Notes under the pieces: generated by a model
What the model was told of the DNA's origin: nothing
What the model saw: the letters and a program-made list of their open reading frames with translations, nothing else
Database searches by the model: none
In this document: piece after piece, positions 20,891-31,299 of the stretch
How positions within the stretch are numbered: the stretch's first letter is position 1
Layout: each line of letters begins with the position of its first letter
Origin: Aricia agestis
Taxonomy: Eukaryota > Arthropoda > Insecta > Lepidoptera > Lycaenidae
Length of the DNA stretch: 64,000 bases
Reading direction: 5' to 3'
NCBI RefSeq assembly: GCF_905147365.1
Contig: NC_056417.1
Coordinates: 704,501 to 768,500 of the forward strand
Translations under genes and position numbers: made by a program

Positions 20891-21919
20891 GTGAGTACTA
20901 ACTTGTTGAAACGCTGATATAGACTATCATATAATACAAAATTACATGCATAGGCGTCGAATTGATAACCTCCTTTTTTAATAGTTTTTACGTTTAATTT
21001 AAGGCATTTTAGTTTATCTTAAAATTTTATATCTTTGCTAAATAAAATCTTCCACGAAACTAACAAATTATTAAGCTACAAAGTTACAACAAACATTGCT
21101 CTTAATTTGTCCCAACAGTTTGGCAATCTCGAACGTGTGTGTGCGCCATAATTGTCCCGCCGCCAGCTCTCGAGCATAATATTCTCATTATTTTTTGTTC
21201 ATACGAGACGTTATAAACGGAATAAGCACAACGACCGTTTTTAACTAAAACTCTAGAATTTTCGTGGAAAATTGTTCCGCCACTGTTACTTGAAATATAA
21301 AACGAGGAGCAATTTGCATGGGTAATGAGTTTGTGCCTACAGAGTACAGCCGTACGATGTTTAACAGAAGTTCTTTTGTGTAGTAATAGCTTTCATAACA
21401 ATATGTTACTACTAATTCACTAATCACTACTTATGGATTACTAAGTATGAATAATAATTAATATGTAATGAACGCTTATGGAATATTTAGTTAGGGAAAG
21501 AAGATATTATTCTTGTTGTTATGATTTTATGAATTTAATAATCTTTTTACTAAACATTATAAATTCAACTTAGTGAAATTGTGTGACACACAAAACTACT
21601 CGTAAAAGCATTTTGTAGAAATAAATGATTTGCAGCTATTAGCGGGCCCCTAGACGAAAAAAATTTATTGTGCAATATTATCGACCGTCTAGACTCTAGG
21701 GTTAATATTGAACGCCTTTCAATCTTATTGTCAAATAAGTTGTTTAATGTATATTGTGTGTGATATTGCGCAATAAAATTGATCGTCTTGGGGCCTGCTT
21801 ACGCTGCCTTTACTGTGTTTGTACTTCATTTATCAATGAGACGATAGAGAAATACAATGACTCTTTAAACTAGCCGATATTCATTGTTTTGTTTACATTT
21901 AGATTAAAATTGAAACGGA

Positions 21920-21983
21920 AATAAACATTTTTATGCATATATCGACGTGTATACACGTCGATATATGCATAAAAATGTTTATT
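21920..21983. repeat. Perfect 64-bp palindrome, no spacer
   Basis: The sequence from AATAAACATTTTTATGCATA is self-complementary over all 64 bases, centred at 21951/21952 in GTGTATACAC. No terminal motifs or target duplications are visible. Confidence 0.9.
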
Positions 21984-22119
21984 CGTAGCATATCCGATTA
22001 TTCAGCGAGTAAAAACATCACGTACGAGAATGCGAAATTCAATTTTATTTTACAAATTATACACTTTAAACGTTTCCCGCGTAGAGTAAATAGACTGCAT
22101 GGCTCTCGGCGCAGAAGTG

Positions 22120-22196
22120 TGTGTATGTGAGTGTTTGTGTGTGTATGTAGCAGGGGGGGTTATGTGTGTGTGAAGAGGGGAGGGGGGGGGGGGGTA
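22120..22196 (+). repeat. GT-rich and poly(G) low-complexity tract
   Basis: GTGTGTATGTGAGTG-type repeats, then a GGGGGGG run, then a run of about 13 G ending near 22194. Poly(G) of this length may be unreliable in assembly. Confidence 0.7.
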
Positions 22197-22652
22197 TGGA
22201 AATGAAAGGAAAACACTCGGTTAGTTGTGATTTAAACAAATGCAATCTCGTTATTTCTTCGGAATGAAACGCCGCGTCGGTTTAAATGGTATAACAGATG
22301 TAGTCGTGTATAAATTACAATTCTATTTTTCCTGCAAAACGTTTAATATTATCATAATATGTGACATTCTGAAAATATATGTAAGAAAGTAGCAAAAATT
22401 ACATAGAATATCTGTGTGTAAAAAGCATCTAATGAGAATTTTAAAAACACTGTATAGTCAGCATAAATTTCGTTTAATAATATTACAGGAAATACGTAGT
22501 GAAATCATATTTTTTTTGTATCAACTTGTTTCTTCTCACGGCTTTTTTTGCGTAAAATTGTTAGTTTTTTATTGCCTATTTGACCCATATGGTGTGAAGA
22601 CGAACTCATTGAAAATTTTAAAATGTTTATCTCTAAAGGGGTTTGGGTAATA

Positions 22653-23087
22653 TTGGCGTCATTTTCAAATCTCGCGGCCACTCACCAAACCGGCATATTA
22701 TGAAATAACGTATCAAGGGAAGTAAACTTTATTATGGGGGAAATACAGCTAAACTATATCGGAGCCGAGATATGAGGCAGTTTAAGTTCGTATTTTCAAC
22801 TAAACGTAAATTCAATTATAACCTGTATATTCAGGAAGGAGAAATATATATCCAACAGATTAATATACCCTTTCTACGCCTGTTTGTTGAGGACAGCTCC
22901 ATAAAGTAACGTTAATTACTATTGATTTTGAAACATAAGGTGCAAAAATAAATATACTAAAATAATCGTAGGTCAGCTCCGATATTACTTAGAACAATTT
23001 TTATTACTTATATATGTTTCTCTAATGTAGTGCTACAAAATAGTTATGGTTTAATCCCTGGCCGCTGGAAAAATAAATGACGCCACA
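22653..23087. mobile_element. Probable DNA-transposon relic with terminal inverted repeats (435 bp)
   Basis: The left end TTGGCGTCATTTTCAAATCT then CGCGGCCACTC matches, inverted, the right end TGGCGTCATTTATTTTTCCA then GCGGCCAGG over about 30 bp. The interior has no coding capacity. Confidence 0.5.
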
Positions 23088-23763
23088 GGTCCATACAAAG
23101 TTACCCAATGCCCTTTTCGATAATCTATCGCTTTAAAAACATAGTATAGAAACAAATAGTAATGACAAAAATACAACATTTTGCCATATTTCTCTATACA
23201 AATATTCAGACTATTATACTCCCAAATAAAAAGGCCGCACGAAAACCGCTCTACATAGAGTCCCCGTCTCCCGGGAGCAAACTCTATCAGGCTCGTACGA
23301 ACTTGTTTTATTATATTTAAATACGATGCGCTATCTCGGAATATTTTACATGCGCTGTTACTCCACAAAATTAGATCCAGAGAAATGTTTAATGTGGTGC
23401 TCTTTATTTCCTATTGGAGTTAGAAATTCTTGAGGTAAAATCGAAGAGACTATTTGTGGAGAGAATAATAATGAGAAGGTCTTTTCTACTCAAACTAATT
23501 TAAAATAATGTTGACGGCAACACTACGTTAGGAAATTTTATCATTATTTTAAAATAACAGTAATATAAAGTTCTCGATTTCTTTATCTACTAGGATAACA
23601 TAAACAGATAGTATGTAATATTTTGTACGAAGACCCTTGTCAACAAGGCGTAGGGCATGAGGGTGAAACAGTGTATTTTGTAAGGCTCCTATGACCTCGT
23701 ATTGAAGTACAAGGGAACAATATCAATACCTAAAGATGCCGCTACGAATTCTTAGTCAAATTC
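23088..23763. other. No gene seen
   Basis: AT-rich intronic sequence. Its right end (23730-23763) has CGTAG/CTACG words grading into the satellite. Confidence 0.35.
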
Positions 23764-24067
23764 GTAGATGTGCTACATTTTTGTAGAAGGGCTATGCCAT
23801 CGTAGAAGTGCTACGCCGTCGTAGATGTGCTACATTTTCGTAGAAGGGCTATGCCATCGTAGAAGTGCTACGCCGTCGTAGATGTGCTACATTTTCGTAG
23901 AAGGGCTATGCCATCGTAGAAGTGCTACGCCGTCGTAGATGTGCTACATTTTCGTAGAAGGGCTATGCCATCGTAGAAGTGCTACGCCGTCGTAGATGTG
24001 CTACATTTTCGTAGAAGGGCTATGCCATCGTAGAAGTGCTACGCCGTCGTAGAAGTGCTACGCCGTC
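23764..24067 (+). repeat. 57-bp satellite array built from three 19-bp monomers
   Basis: Five 57-bp units start at 23764, 23821, 23878, 23935 and 23992, followed by one extra 19-bp monomer (24049-24067). Each unit is three diverged monomers: GTAGATGTGCTACATTTTC, GTAGAAGGGCTATGCCATC and GTAGAAGTGCTACGCCGTC. Units differ from each other by almost nothing (a T for C in unit 1), while monomers within a unit differ widely. This is a higher-order repeat. Confidence 0.9.
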
Positions 24068-24195
24068 GTAGACTTGCTACGAAAACATTGATTGCTTGCT
24101 ACGGCGTATTTCTTTTGACAAATTTTGTTAAACTTATCCAGCGGGGCTAAAATGGTCGCTTTGGAGAATCATAGTATGAATCATGATATGATTCA

Positions 24196-25614
24196 TTTTT
24201 TTTAAGTTTCGAGTGTGTAATGCGTCGAGTTAGCGACCGGTCGTGCTCCGCGTTACACACGCAGCAAAAGTAATATTTTTGCGAATCGCGCGGCACATTG
24301 CCGCTGCACGTGACCATGGCGCTCGTGGCCAACGAGTTGCTGGCGTTTATCCAGCACGCCATCGACACTATGGACGAGGTCAGCATCATGCAGATCTGCA
24401 AGTCCTCCTTCTCCAGTGAGGAGATTTGCAAGGGCAAGCAGCTGCTATACGAGACGCTCGGACAGAGCGCGAATATGCCGTCGCGACGAAGAGACGGAAC
24501 GGAAAGGAGCGTGCAGGACATCATCTCCCTGCTGAAGCAGACGGATCCTGATGAGGTGCCGGCTTTTGTGGCAAAGGAGCTCCACAAGCTGCCACCCGTC
24601 ACATTGGACCACGTCGACGTCGTCAGCCTACTGAAGGACATCAGGTTCCTGAAGGAGGAGCTGGCCGGAGTTTCGAGGTAGATTGCAGGCATCAGAGTCT
24701 ACGATCAGTGACTTACGTATTGAATTATCGCAATTAAAAAGTGGTAATTCAATATGTAGGTCACCTGATGCTGATGCCGCATTCGTCACTACTCGTCGTG
24801 GCGCGCAAGCGAGCACGTTTAGCCCGTCAGCATTATCATCGGACGGGTCAACGAACACCGCCGCTGCCGCCCCCGCCCCCGCTCCCCTCCCGGTTGCGCC
24901 GACCCCGAGTCCTCAGGCGACTCAGAAAAACTTTGCGACTGTTGCTGGTCGCCCCGCACCTCCCCCGCGGGCGAAAACTAATGGGGCGAATGAGAGCCGC
25001 AAGGCTTCGAAGAGTCGCCAGACTGAGAGCCGCAAGGCTACGAAGAGCCGCAAGGTGGAATCTTCTCGGCTTGGCAAGGACGAAGGCAGGAGGTGCGATG
25101 AGGAGGGCTTCATACTGGTGGAGAGGAGGAAGAAGCCCGCCGCCCGCAACCATCGCGGCACCGCACCATATGTACCTGAGCTGCGTCTGCGGAGCGAGGT
25201 CCCCGCGACGCCCCTGTACATATCCCGCCTGCACTGGTCCATGGAGGTCCAGGACGTCGTGGACTACATCCAGAAGAAGACGACACTGCGCCTGAGGGTC
25301 GAGCGTCTGCAGTCTCGCCACAAGGTTAACTTTAGCTCCTTTGTGGTGAGAGTACCGACGAATCTTCTGTCGACTTTCGAGGCGCCGGAGTTCTGGCCGA
25401 TGGATGTAGTCTATCGGAGGTTCCGGGGGAGACTCCGGAACGAAGCGAGTCACGTCGCCGGCAAAATGTGACAGTGTTAGTTTATATAAAATATGTATGT
25501 TAGTTTTAAGGTATTTATTATATAATTATATGTATGTTAGATTTAAGGTATTTGTTATATGGGCCTCTGATGCCTGAATTAAATGATTTGATTTGATTTG
25601 ATTTGATTTGATTT
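24196..25614 (+). mobile_element. HAL1-like retroelement: LINE ORF1 without ORF2
   Basis: A GC-rich 5' segment leads to ORF1 (24316-25471). Only about 140 bp then separate the stop from a LINE-type 3' end: GCCTGAATTAAATG followed by repeated ATTTG units (25584-25614). No ORF2, endonuclease or reverse transcriptase is present. The 3' UTR has a roughly 35-bp direct duplication around TGTATGTTAG. Such an element would need enzymes from a partner LINE. Confidence 0.65.
24316..25471 (+). pseudogene. LINE ORF1 homologue with one frameshift
   Basis: The first frame opens at ATG 24316 with MALVANELLAFIQHAIDTMD and runs to a stop at 24679-24681. It includes AKELHKLPPVTLDHVDV, matching ARELHKLPPVTFDHIDV in the ORF1 at 336-1712. 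The protein continues in the +1-shifted frame from about 24683 to the stop at 25469-25471. That part has a Pro/Ala- and Lys/Arg/Ser-rich linker and a C-terminal RRM-like part (PLYISRLHWSMEVQDVVDYI). A small insertion at the TAGAT around 24679 explains the shift. GC content is far above the surroundings. Confidence 0.75.
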
Positions 25615-25749
25615 TAATCGCAAGATGTTCACTCAGCGGGGCTAAAATGGTTACATTTAGCAATTCCTCTCAATCAATTCAGGAAATGAATTGTCAAAAC
25701 TGCTAAACTAGTACGAATAGAATGTCAAATTAGTACGAATATAATATTA

Positions 25750-25890
25750 TCTTATATATAAAAATGGATTTTCAAATGTGTTGCTAAAACTCGAAAACGG
25801 CTGAACGGATTGGGCTGATTTTAGTCTTAAAATATTCGTAGAAGTCCAGGGAAGGTTTTAAAGTGATACGAAGTTCACCAGGAAAGCTAG
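25750..25890 (+). mobile_element. Helitron-like element, second family (141 bp)
   Basis: Starts TCTTATATATAAAAATGG after A and ends GGAAAGCTAG before T. The body has CTAAAACTCGAAAACGGCTG and GAAGTCCAGGGAAGG, motifs I recall from a common lepidopteran family. It sits inside the split MITE at 24139-25996. Confidence 0.55.
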
Positions 25891-26315
25891 TTAGACATAA
25901 AATGCAAGCAGAGTGACCATTTTGCGATTAAAAAAAATCATAATATTATTATGATTTATAATATTATTCTCCAAAGTGACCATTTTAGCCCCACTGATCT
26001 TACAAGCGGAAGCGGGAAAATACGGTGGCCTAGTAGAATGCATCCTGCATTGCCCGCTCATAACAATAACCAGCTCGGAATACCACAGGACTTAGGAAAC
26101 CGTTGCCGGCTTCAATGCTATATGTTTTATTTCAATTTTTAGGTTTTGATGAAAAGTTTGTTATTCATTAACACCTTAGAAACTCAAATCTATTCGTCTA
26201 GTCGTTACATAATAAAACACAAAGTAGTATACACAAACCTAGGGCAGTAAAAATACTAAAACTTTCCTCAATATCCGGCTTATTGGTTTTATAATGTACA
26301 TTCAATTTGTTTCAG

Positions 26316-26416
26316 ACGCGGTCGGCGGCAGCGGAGCGGTGAGGTTTCACAGCGAGCTGACGGCGTGGACGTTATTACTGCTAGTGCGGAGTCGAGTGCC
26401 TTTGCTAGTGAACTAG
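26316..26416 (+). CDS. beat: Beat-like protein, last coding exon (C-terminal hydrophobic tail)
   Basis: Acceptor TTTCAG ends at 26315. Joined in phase 1 it reads (N)AVGGSGAVRFHSELTAWTLL, then LLVRSRVPLLVN and a TAG at 26414-26416. Small residues (GGSG) followed by a hydrophobic C-terminal segment resemble a GPI-attachment signal. The arginines in the tail are unusual for one, so a secreted form remains possible. The other two frames stop early or lack any tail signal. A 19-bp tandem repeat begins 20 bp after the stop. Confidence 0.7.
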
Positions 26417-27661
26417 ACAGTGGACAGTTGAGGTAGGACAGGAAAGTTGGAGTGGGACTGAAAAGTTAGAGTAGGACCGGAAAGTTGGGGTGGGACTGGA
26501 AAGTTGGGGTAGGACTGGAGAGTTTGGGTAGGACTGGAGAGTTGGAGTGGGACTGGAAAGCTAAAGTGGAACTGGATACTTGGAGATAAGACAAAAAGTT
26601 GGAGTTAGACCAGAATTTAGAGGAAGGGATCATAAAAGAAAACGGAGAGTGGAGTTAAATAAAATTGAAAAGTGTGGGTGTAATTGGGTGAACGGATAAC
26701 GACTGGGACGGTGGGCTTAAAGCAAGAAAGAGTGTAGTCAAAAAACTGGAAAGTAAGTCTGAACTTAATATATAATATTTCAGACTTACAATGAACTTTT
26801 TGGAAAGATAATTTTGGAAGATTGACGGTGTCGGTAAGACTGGAGGTAGGATAGACAGTTGTGGTAAGACTGGACAGTAGATAGAGGGAGATAATCGAAG
26901 CTGTGACTATAGAGTTAGATAATTTTATAGATAATCCTTTGTTCAAAGTTTTGTACCCCTGTATATCATAGTTTTAAAACTGTATATGATTTTTCTATTT
27001 TAAAAGATTATCAAATATACTGATTTAGCTGTAAGTATAAAAATATTTTGCGACAGTTCAAATTTGTGTGCTGAAAGAAATCTTGTAACTGTACCTTGTA
27101 TTATAAATACTATCAAAATATATTTTCATTTGCTGTAAATAAGTTTATAAAAATATTTTACAAAAATAGTATGTTAAAATAATTCAAAGCCATAAAAGAA
27201 AATATATTATTCTATAAAATTCTATAATTAATATTGATAAAGTTTAATCAAGTATGATTTCTTGATCATTTTGAGTAACACTGATTTTTGATGGTATGTT
27301 CAGAACTTGTGTAAATGACATCTGATATACCAAGTGGCTTGCAAGTGCGTTGGGGTTCAAAGTTGTTTATAATTAACTCCAATACAGCCACAGACGGCTT
27401 TGTAATGCTTGTTCCTAGAATTAGTTCTGTTTGTGAACTAATCGAGTGGCAAGCGACGCTATATTATATTGTATATTATGTACAGTTCCCTTATTATATA
27501 TTTCGTATGAGCTAGTACATATTACATGTTGTGTTGAAATGCGATTTACTAACGCGATTCTTCAATTTTCATGGTTCTACCGCCTTTTGCATATTATTAT
27601 TTAATTATAATATGCTCTCTAGGCCTTTTTATAAACATTGCAGAAGGGAAATTAAATAATA
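26417..27661 (+). other. Probable 3' UTR and downstream AT-rich sequence of the Beat-like gene
   Basis: The first AATAAA after the stop is at about 26658-26663, inside G/A-rich repeat-derived sequence. No clear downstream element is visible, so the true poly(A) site is uncertain. No other gene is seen. Confidence 0.35.
26436..26625 (+). repeat. 19-bp tandem repeat in the Beat-like 3' UTR
   Basis: About ten units of GGACTGGAAAGTTGGGGTA-type sequence run with a strict 19-bp period (26436, 26455, 26474 and so on), the last ones decaying. Scattered echoes (GGTAAGACTGGA) continue to about 26880. The array is purine-rich on the sense strand. Confidence 0.9.
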
Positions 27662-27669
27662 GTATTACT

Positions 27670-27883
27670 CTACGAATAATAAAAACTAAGGAATCATAAC
27701 TCCCACACTAGTTTTAAATTTGGTTCCTTTTGATCTGTCATGTAACGTCAGCCTAGTGCCGCTCAAGGTCACCTAAATATTGCAAATGTATTAAAATGTG
27801 TACCTAAGGTACACTTTTTTGACAAGTATTGTGGAGCATGTTTTTTGACGGAGTTACTTTTCCTTAGTTTTTATTATTCGTAG
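27670..27883. mobile_element. MITE with 24-bp perfect TIRs and perfect 8-bp target duplication
   Basis: CTACGAATAATAAAAACTAA plus four more bases is exactly inverted at the right end. GTATTACT stands on both sides (27662-27669, 27884-27891). An 8-bp duplication fits hAT or P superfamilies, although the ends do not start with the usual CA. Confidence 0.85.
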
Positions 27884-27891
27884 GTATTACT

Positions 27892-28446
27892 ATATTTTTT
27901 ATAATTATCGTTTAATATTAGCTGAAGATTCTTTAATTTCTGGTTTATTCGTTTGATTACATGCTATAAATAAATAAAATGGTCTACTAGACCACGCGCT
28001 TCAATTTATGCAATGTGAACTAGCTTTAATAATGTTACAAATCTTGTATCATAAAATTATACTTGTATTTATTGTTTGGTATTCTTATCTCTATACACTA
28101 TAATAAAAGCACTGCCTAAACGATTAAATTAGTACATTGTTTTGTAACATAAGAGTTATATAGATATAATCACATTAAATATTAATGCACATTTTGTAAA
28201 AAGCGGACGAGTTGTCCCGATTTAGTCACAGTGTTGCTAGACCATAATATTATTTTTAACCTTTCAAGCCCCGTAAGAGCACCGGTGCTCGAGGTCATTT
28301 GTACAGCGCAATTCATCTTTTGTAGACACAGTTTCTCATTTTACGTACAACCGTAGTAAATTAACACCCTTAAAAAGATGTCTTGTAAGATACAGCAGCT
28401 GTGGTCCTGTTTTTATCGTAATAATATAATTAACAATTTTATTCTT
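27892..28446. other. No feature seen
   Basis: AT-rich. A 14-bp palindrome GAGCACCGGTGCTC lies near 28277-28290. Confidence 0.35.
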
Positions 28447-28582
28447 AAACTCAAACTCAAACTTTTTTATTCAGAATATTTTTTTGCAAATGTTCTCTGA
28501 ACGTCTACATGATGCCTACCACCAGTTCGGGAACTAACCCGGCGAGAAGAACCGGCGTAAGAAACTCGCATGGGGCCCACTT
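28447..28582 (-). mobile_element. LINE 3' end (tail of repeated TTTGAG on the minus strand)
   Basis: Minus-strand reading gives GAGTTTCTTACGCCGGTTCT, CTCGCCGGGTTAGTTCCCG, GGTGGTAGGCATCATGTAG and AATAAAAAAGTTTGAGTTTG. This is the 3' UTR and tail of a common lepidopteran LINE as I recall it. It is 5' truncated with no coding part left. Confidence 0.6.
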
Positions 28583-29871
28583 TTTTACCAAAAAAAGTGA
28601 GAAAAAATTAATCTTCTAAAATAAGGTTTACAATGTTGTAACTTATCATATTTATCAGTTTTATATTGCTCCATAACAGGAAGGAAATATATTGAAAAAC
28701 TTGGAATATTTCACCACTTTACCAACAATAATATTTGTTTCGTAGCTCCCAAAGTTTCCCAACATTTAGGGGTTTGGTGCAGCGTAATGCAATAACACTG
28801 TCGCACGGAGACGCGTGACCTACATAGTACACAACTTAGCACATTTCGCTAAGTGTTGCCAGTAAAATATATTTTATCATAAATTATAAACGCTAAACTT
28901 TGTGTTACGAATGTATGGATGGGTATAAACATATTATTTACTCTATTTTATTAGGTAAGTATATAAAATTTGGTTGTATCACAACTACACTAAAGTTTAC
29001 TTTACAATAATTGAAAAATGTTTTCTAAGGCAGAAAGTAAACCATAAAATAGCTATTGGATATTTGTGTGCGATGGAAATCACATATTTTTATGATAATG
29101 AAATGCCTTATTTCGGCATCATAATATTTTTGCAGCTAAAAAACTTTAATTAGCAATTACTGCTTTTTTGTTCAATATTAAATTTAATTTCGTACAAAAT
29201 GATGCATAAAATCAACGTCCGAATAATTTCATATAAATTGTTTTAAAATTAACATCGCGCCATTCGATTAATATTAAATTTTGAGTCTAGCAACATTGTC
29301 GAACAAAATATTTGAATACACAACGAGTAATGTAATTAAGTAGTTATACGATGAGTGTGATATCCATGTAAATATTGTGCCAACATAACGAGTACTCAAA
29401 CGTCACTTAAGTTTAGTGACTGCTTAAATTTCAAAAATTTAAGTTGTCCCAAATTTTGAAATTATGTTAAAGATACTTTGTGTTTAAGGACTACCGTATA
29501 GTTTTCCGCCCTTTAATTTTGAGTGACGTTTAAGTTGTCGATCTTAAAGGTTGCTAAGTATGTCCCACGTTAAAATTTTTTGGGATTTTAAATTATTGCA
29601 CTTTGCCTCTTTTGATTTTAACTACCAAATCACATATCAGTTTTAAAAAAGTTTTTCAATATTTGCTAAAACTTAAATCTATAAAATATAGACAATAGGC
29701 ACGATTTTATTTCAATATTGTTTTATTTTTTAGTAACTTACAAACTTAAATTAATTTTTGAAATTAGTAACAAAGATGTGAGAAAAGGGAAAGACGAGTC
29801 AAAAGTCATTTAAAACATTGATATGCTCTGAGCTCAAATACTTTGATCGCAGTTATTTTGTGCAAATTCAA
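28583..29871. other. No gene seen
   Basis: AT-rich intergenic sequence without convincing frames. Confidence 0.35.
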
Positions 29872-30275
29872 TCTATACTAATATTATAAAGCGGAAGAGT
29901 TTGTTAGTTTGTTTGTTAGTTTAAACGCGCTAATCTCAGGAACTACTCTTTCAGTGCTAGATAATCCATCCATCCATTTATCGAGGAAGATCAGATCCAT
30001 TTATCGAGGAAGGCTATAGACTATATTTTATCACGCTAAGACTAATAGAAGCAAAGAAATAGAGGAAAATGTTGAAAAATGGAGAAAATTATTTGAAAGG
30101 ACTTATTTGAACGTGCTAATCTCAGGAACTACTGGTCCGATTTAAAAAATATTTCAGTGTTAGATAGCCCAGTTATCGAGGAAGTAGACCACGTGAAGGA
30201 TCATTGGCTTTTTTGTGGACTAATGTTTCTGTGAAATATCTAATTTACGCGGGCGCAGCCGCGCGGAACGTCTAG
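29872..30275 (+). mobile_element. Helitron-like element, third family (404 bp)
   Basis: Begins TCTATACTAATATTATAAAG after A (29871) and ends CGCGCGGAACGTCTAG before T (30276). A GC-rich palindromic stretch GCGGGCGCAGCCGCGC lies just upstream of the CTAG end. The interior repeats GCTAATCTCAGGAACTACT at two places. TC start, hairpin, CTAG end and A/T insertion site are the standard Helitron signature. Confidence 0.75.
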
Positions 30276-31299
30276 TATAATATATTTATTATATTTTTAT
30301 TGTGCGTGAAATTAATGCTCTATGCTTATTCCCTGTAAATACACATCTATTTGAACATAGCCTAAGCTAATTTGACTATGTCATCTTCATATTAATATGA
30401 TACATCATGCGGTTGGGACATAATTAGCGATTAATTAGCAGAGTAAATGTCAATTCCGTTGTAAAATATTAGCGGCGGCCATGTTTCTTTGTCAGAGCAG
30501 TTTTAATTAATGGAATTTATTGTGGAATTGATATCAATATGAGTTATTAAATCAAGTGATACGTTAATGAAATATCAAGTGTCGTGTTTACTTTGTTATT
30601 AATTTCTGATCCACATTTCATCTGATTGCTTTTAACATGTACAGCCAAGGATATTTCCAGTATATTTACAGTACATTTAATAATCGTATATTTACTGTTA
30701 TATAATATTGTCAACAAAAATCACCGGATGGTAAGGATTCAGTCATTAACCTTTATGTGCTTGTTCCTTTCATGTGCGCTAGAAAATAATATTATTGGCC
30801 TTTGCCCACATAAAAAGTACTCAAAATTGAGAGGTCAATATATTTACGTGAGAGAAATAAATAAAAGCTTATATAAAGAATCGAAACGGCGCGATAAGTC
30901 AATATACCCGCTTTCTTTTTATATATTAGCCGGACTTTCGCTATATTTTTACCTAAGAACTAATTACTTAACTAACAATACAGGCAGATAGGTAGCTATA
31001 GTACATTACTTCCTGACTATGTGTAACATAAGCAAACGTAGACACATTTCTACCCTAACTATAAACAACGATCTCAAAGCCTTCAGTCGCCAGCGCCGGC
31101 ATACAGTTGTGCCTACAAAGAGTAATTCCCACACGTATTGAGAACAAAATTGACGTCCTCAGTGAGGTGTGCACAGAGTAATGTACTCGGTTGAGTGCAC
31201 ACGAGCGGGCCGTGCTTACTCTATGCTAGTTTGAGTAAATGCTGTTTTACCAACTTCAAAAAAGATTGCACCTCTGTATCTGACTACATCTCCATCCTA
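30276..31299. other. No certain gene
   Basis: A 121-codon frame at 30626-30991 is AT-rich and encodes a hydrophobic, low-complexity product without a recognised domain. I regard it as fortuitous. The rest shows no feature. Confidence 0.35.

Larger units (their letters stand above)
24139..25996. mobile_element. MITE (CAGYGGGGCTAAAATGGTC ends) split by an ORF1-only retroelement
   Basis: Left end CAGCGGGGCTAAAATGGTCG matches the inverted right end CAGTGGGGCTAAAATGGTCA. The match continues through TTTGGAGAAT, an AT-rich stretch, a T-run and AATCGCAARATG. The left arm is interrupted in its T-run near 24195 and resumes at about 25612 with TTTTAATCGCAAGATG. So the retroelement inserted inside the arm. 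A second copy of the end motif occurs at 25634-25652, possibly internal structure. The outer target duplication is not clear. Confidence 0.7.
20891..26315 (+). other. Beat-like intron (5.4 kb)
   Basis: Contains a 64-bp perfect palindrome, low-complexity GT/G sequence, a TIR element, the 57-bp satellite and the nested MITE/ORF1 element, all listed separately. The stretch 20950-21919 is AT-rich with no feature seen. Confidence 0.6.
6001..26416 (+). other. beat: Beaten-path-like gene locus (3' four coding exons visible)
   Basis: Four exons with consensus AG and GT borders join in frame: lengths 178, 140, 229 and 101 bp give 648 bp, 215 residues plus stop. Intron phases are 1, 0 and 1. The product carries the end of Ig1, a whole Ig2 and a hydrophobic C-terminus. 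In Drosophila, Beat proteins are secreted or membrane-linked Ig proteins that bind Side-family receptors and guide motor axons. Introns of 517 bp, 13.8 kb and 5.4 kb are packed with mobile elements. The paralog cannot be fixed, and the 5' exons and promoter are not in view. Confidence 0.75.

Noticed and set aside
22653..23087. Complete autonomous transposon
   Set aside because: Only 435 bp, no transposase frame; kept as a TIR relic at moderate confidence.
23764..24067. CRISPR array
   Set aside because: The repeat is a gapless tandem with no unique spacers, in a eukaryotic intron.
24147..25453. Minus-strand and alternate-frame open reading frames of 76-201 codons
   Set aside because: They are shadows of the GC-rich ORF1 homologue on the plus strand.
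24131..26004. 8-bp target duplication of the split MITE
   Set aside because: AACTTATC on the left and ATCTTACA on the right do not match.
30626..30991. 121-codon open frame as a possible gene
   Set aside because: AT-rich, hydrophobic low-complexity product, no domain, no splice or promoter context; such frames are expected by chance.
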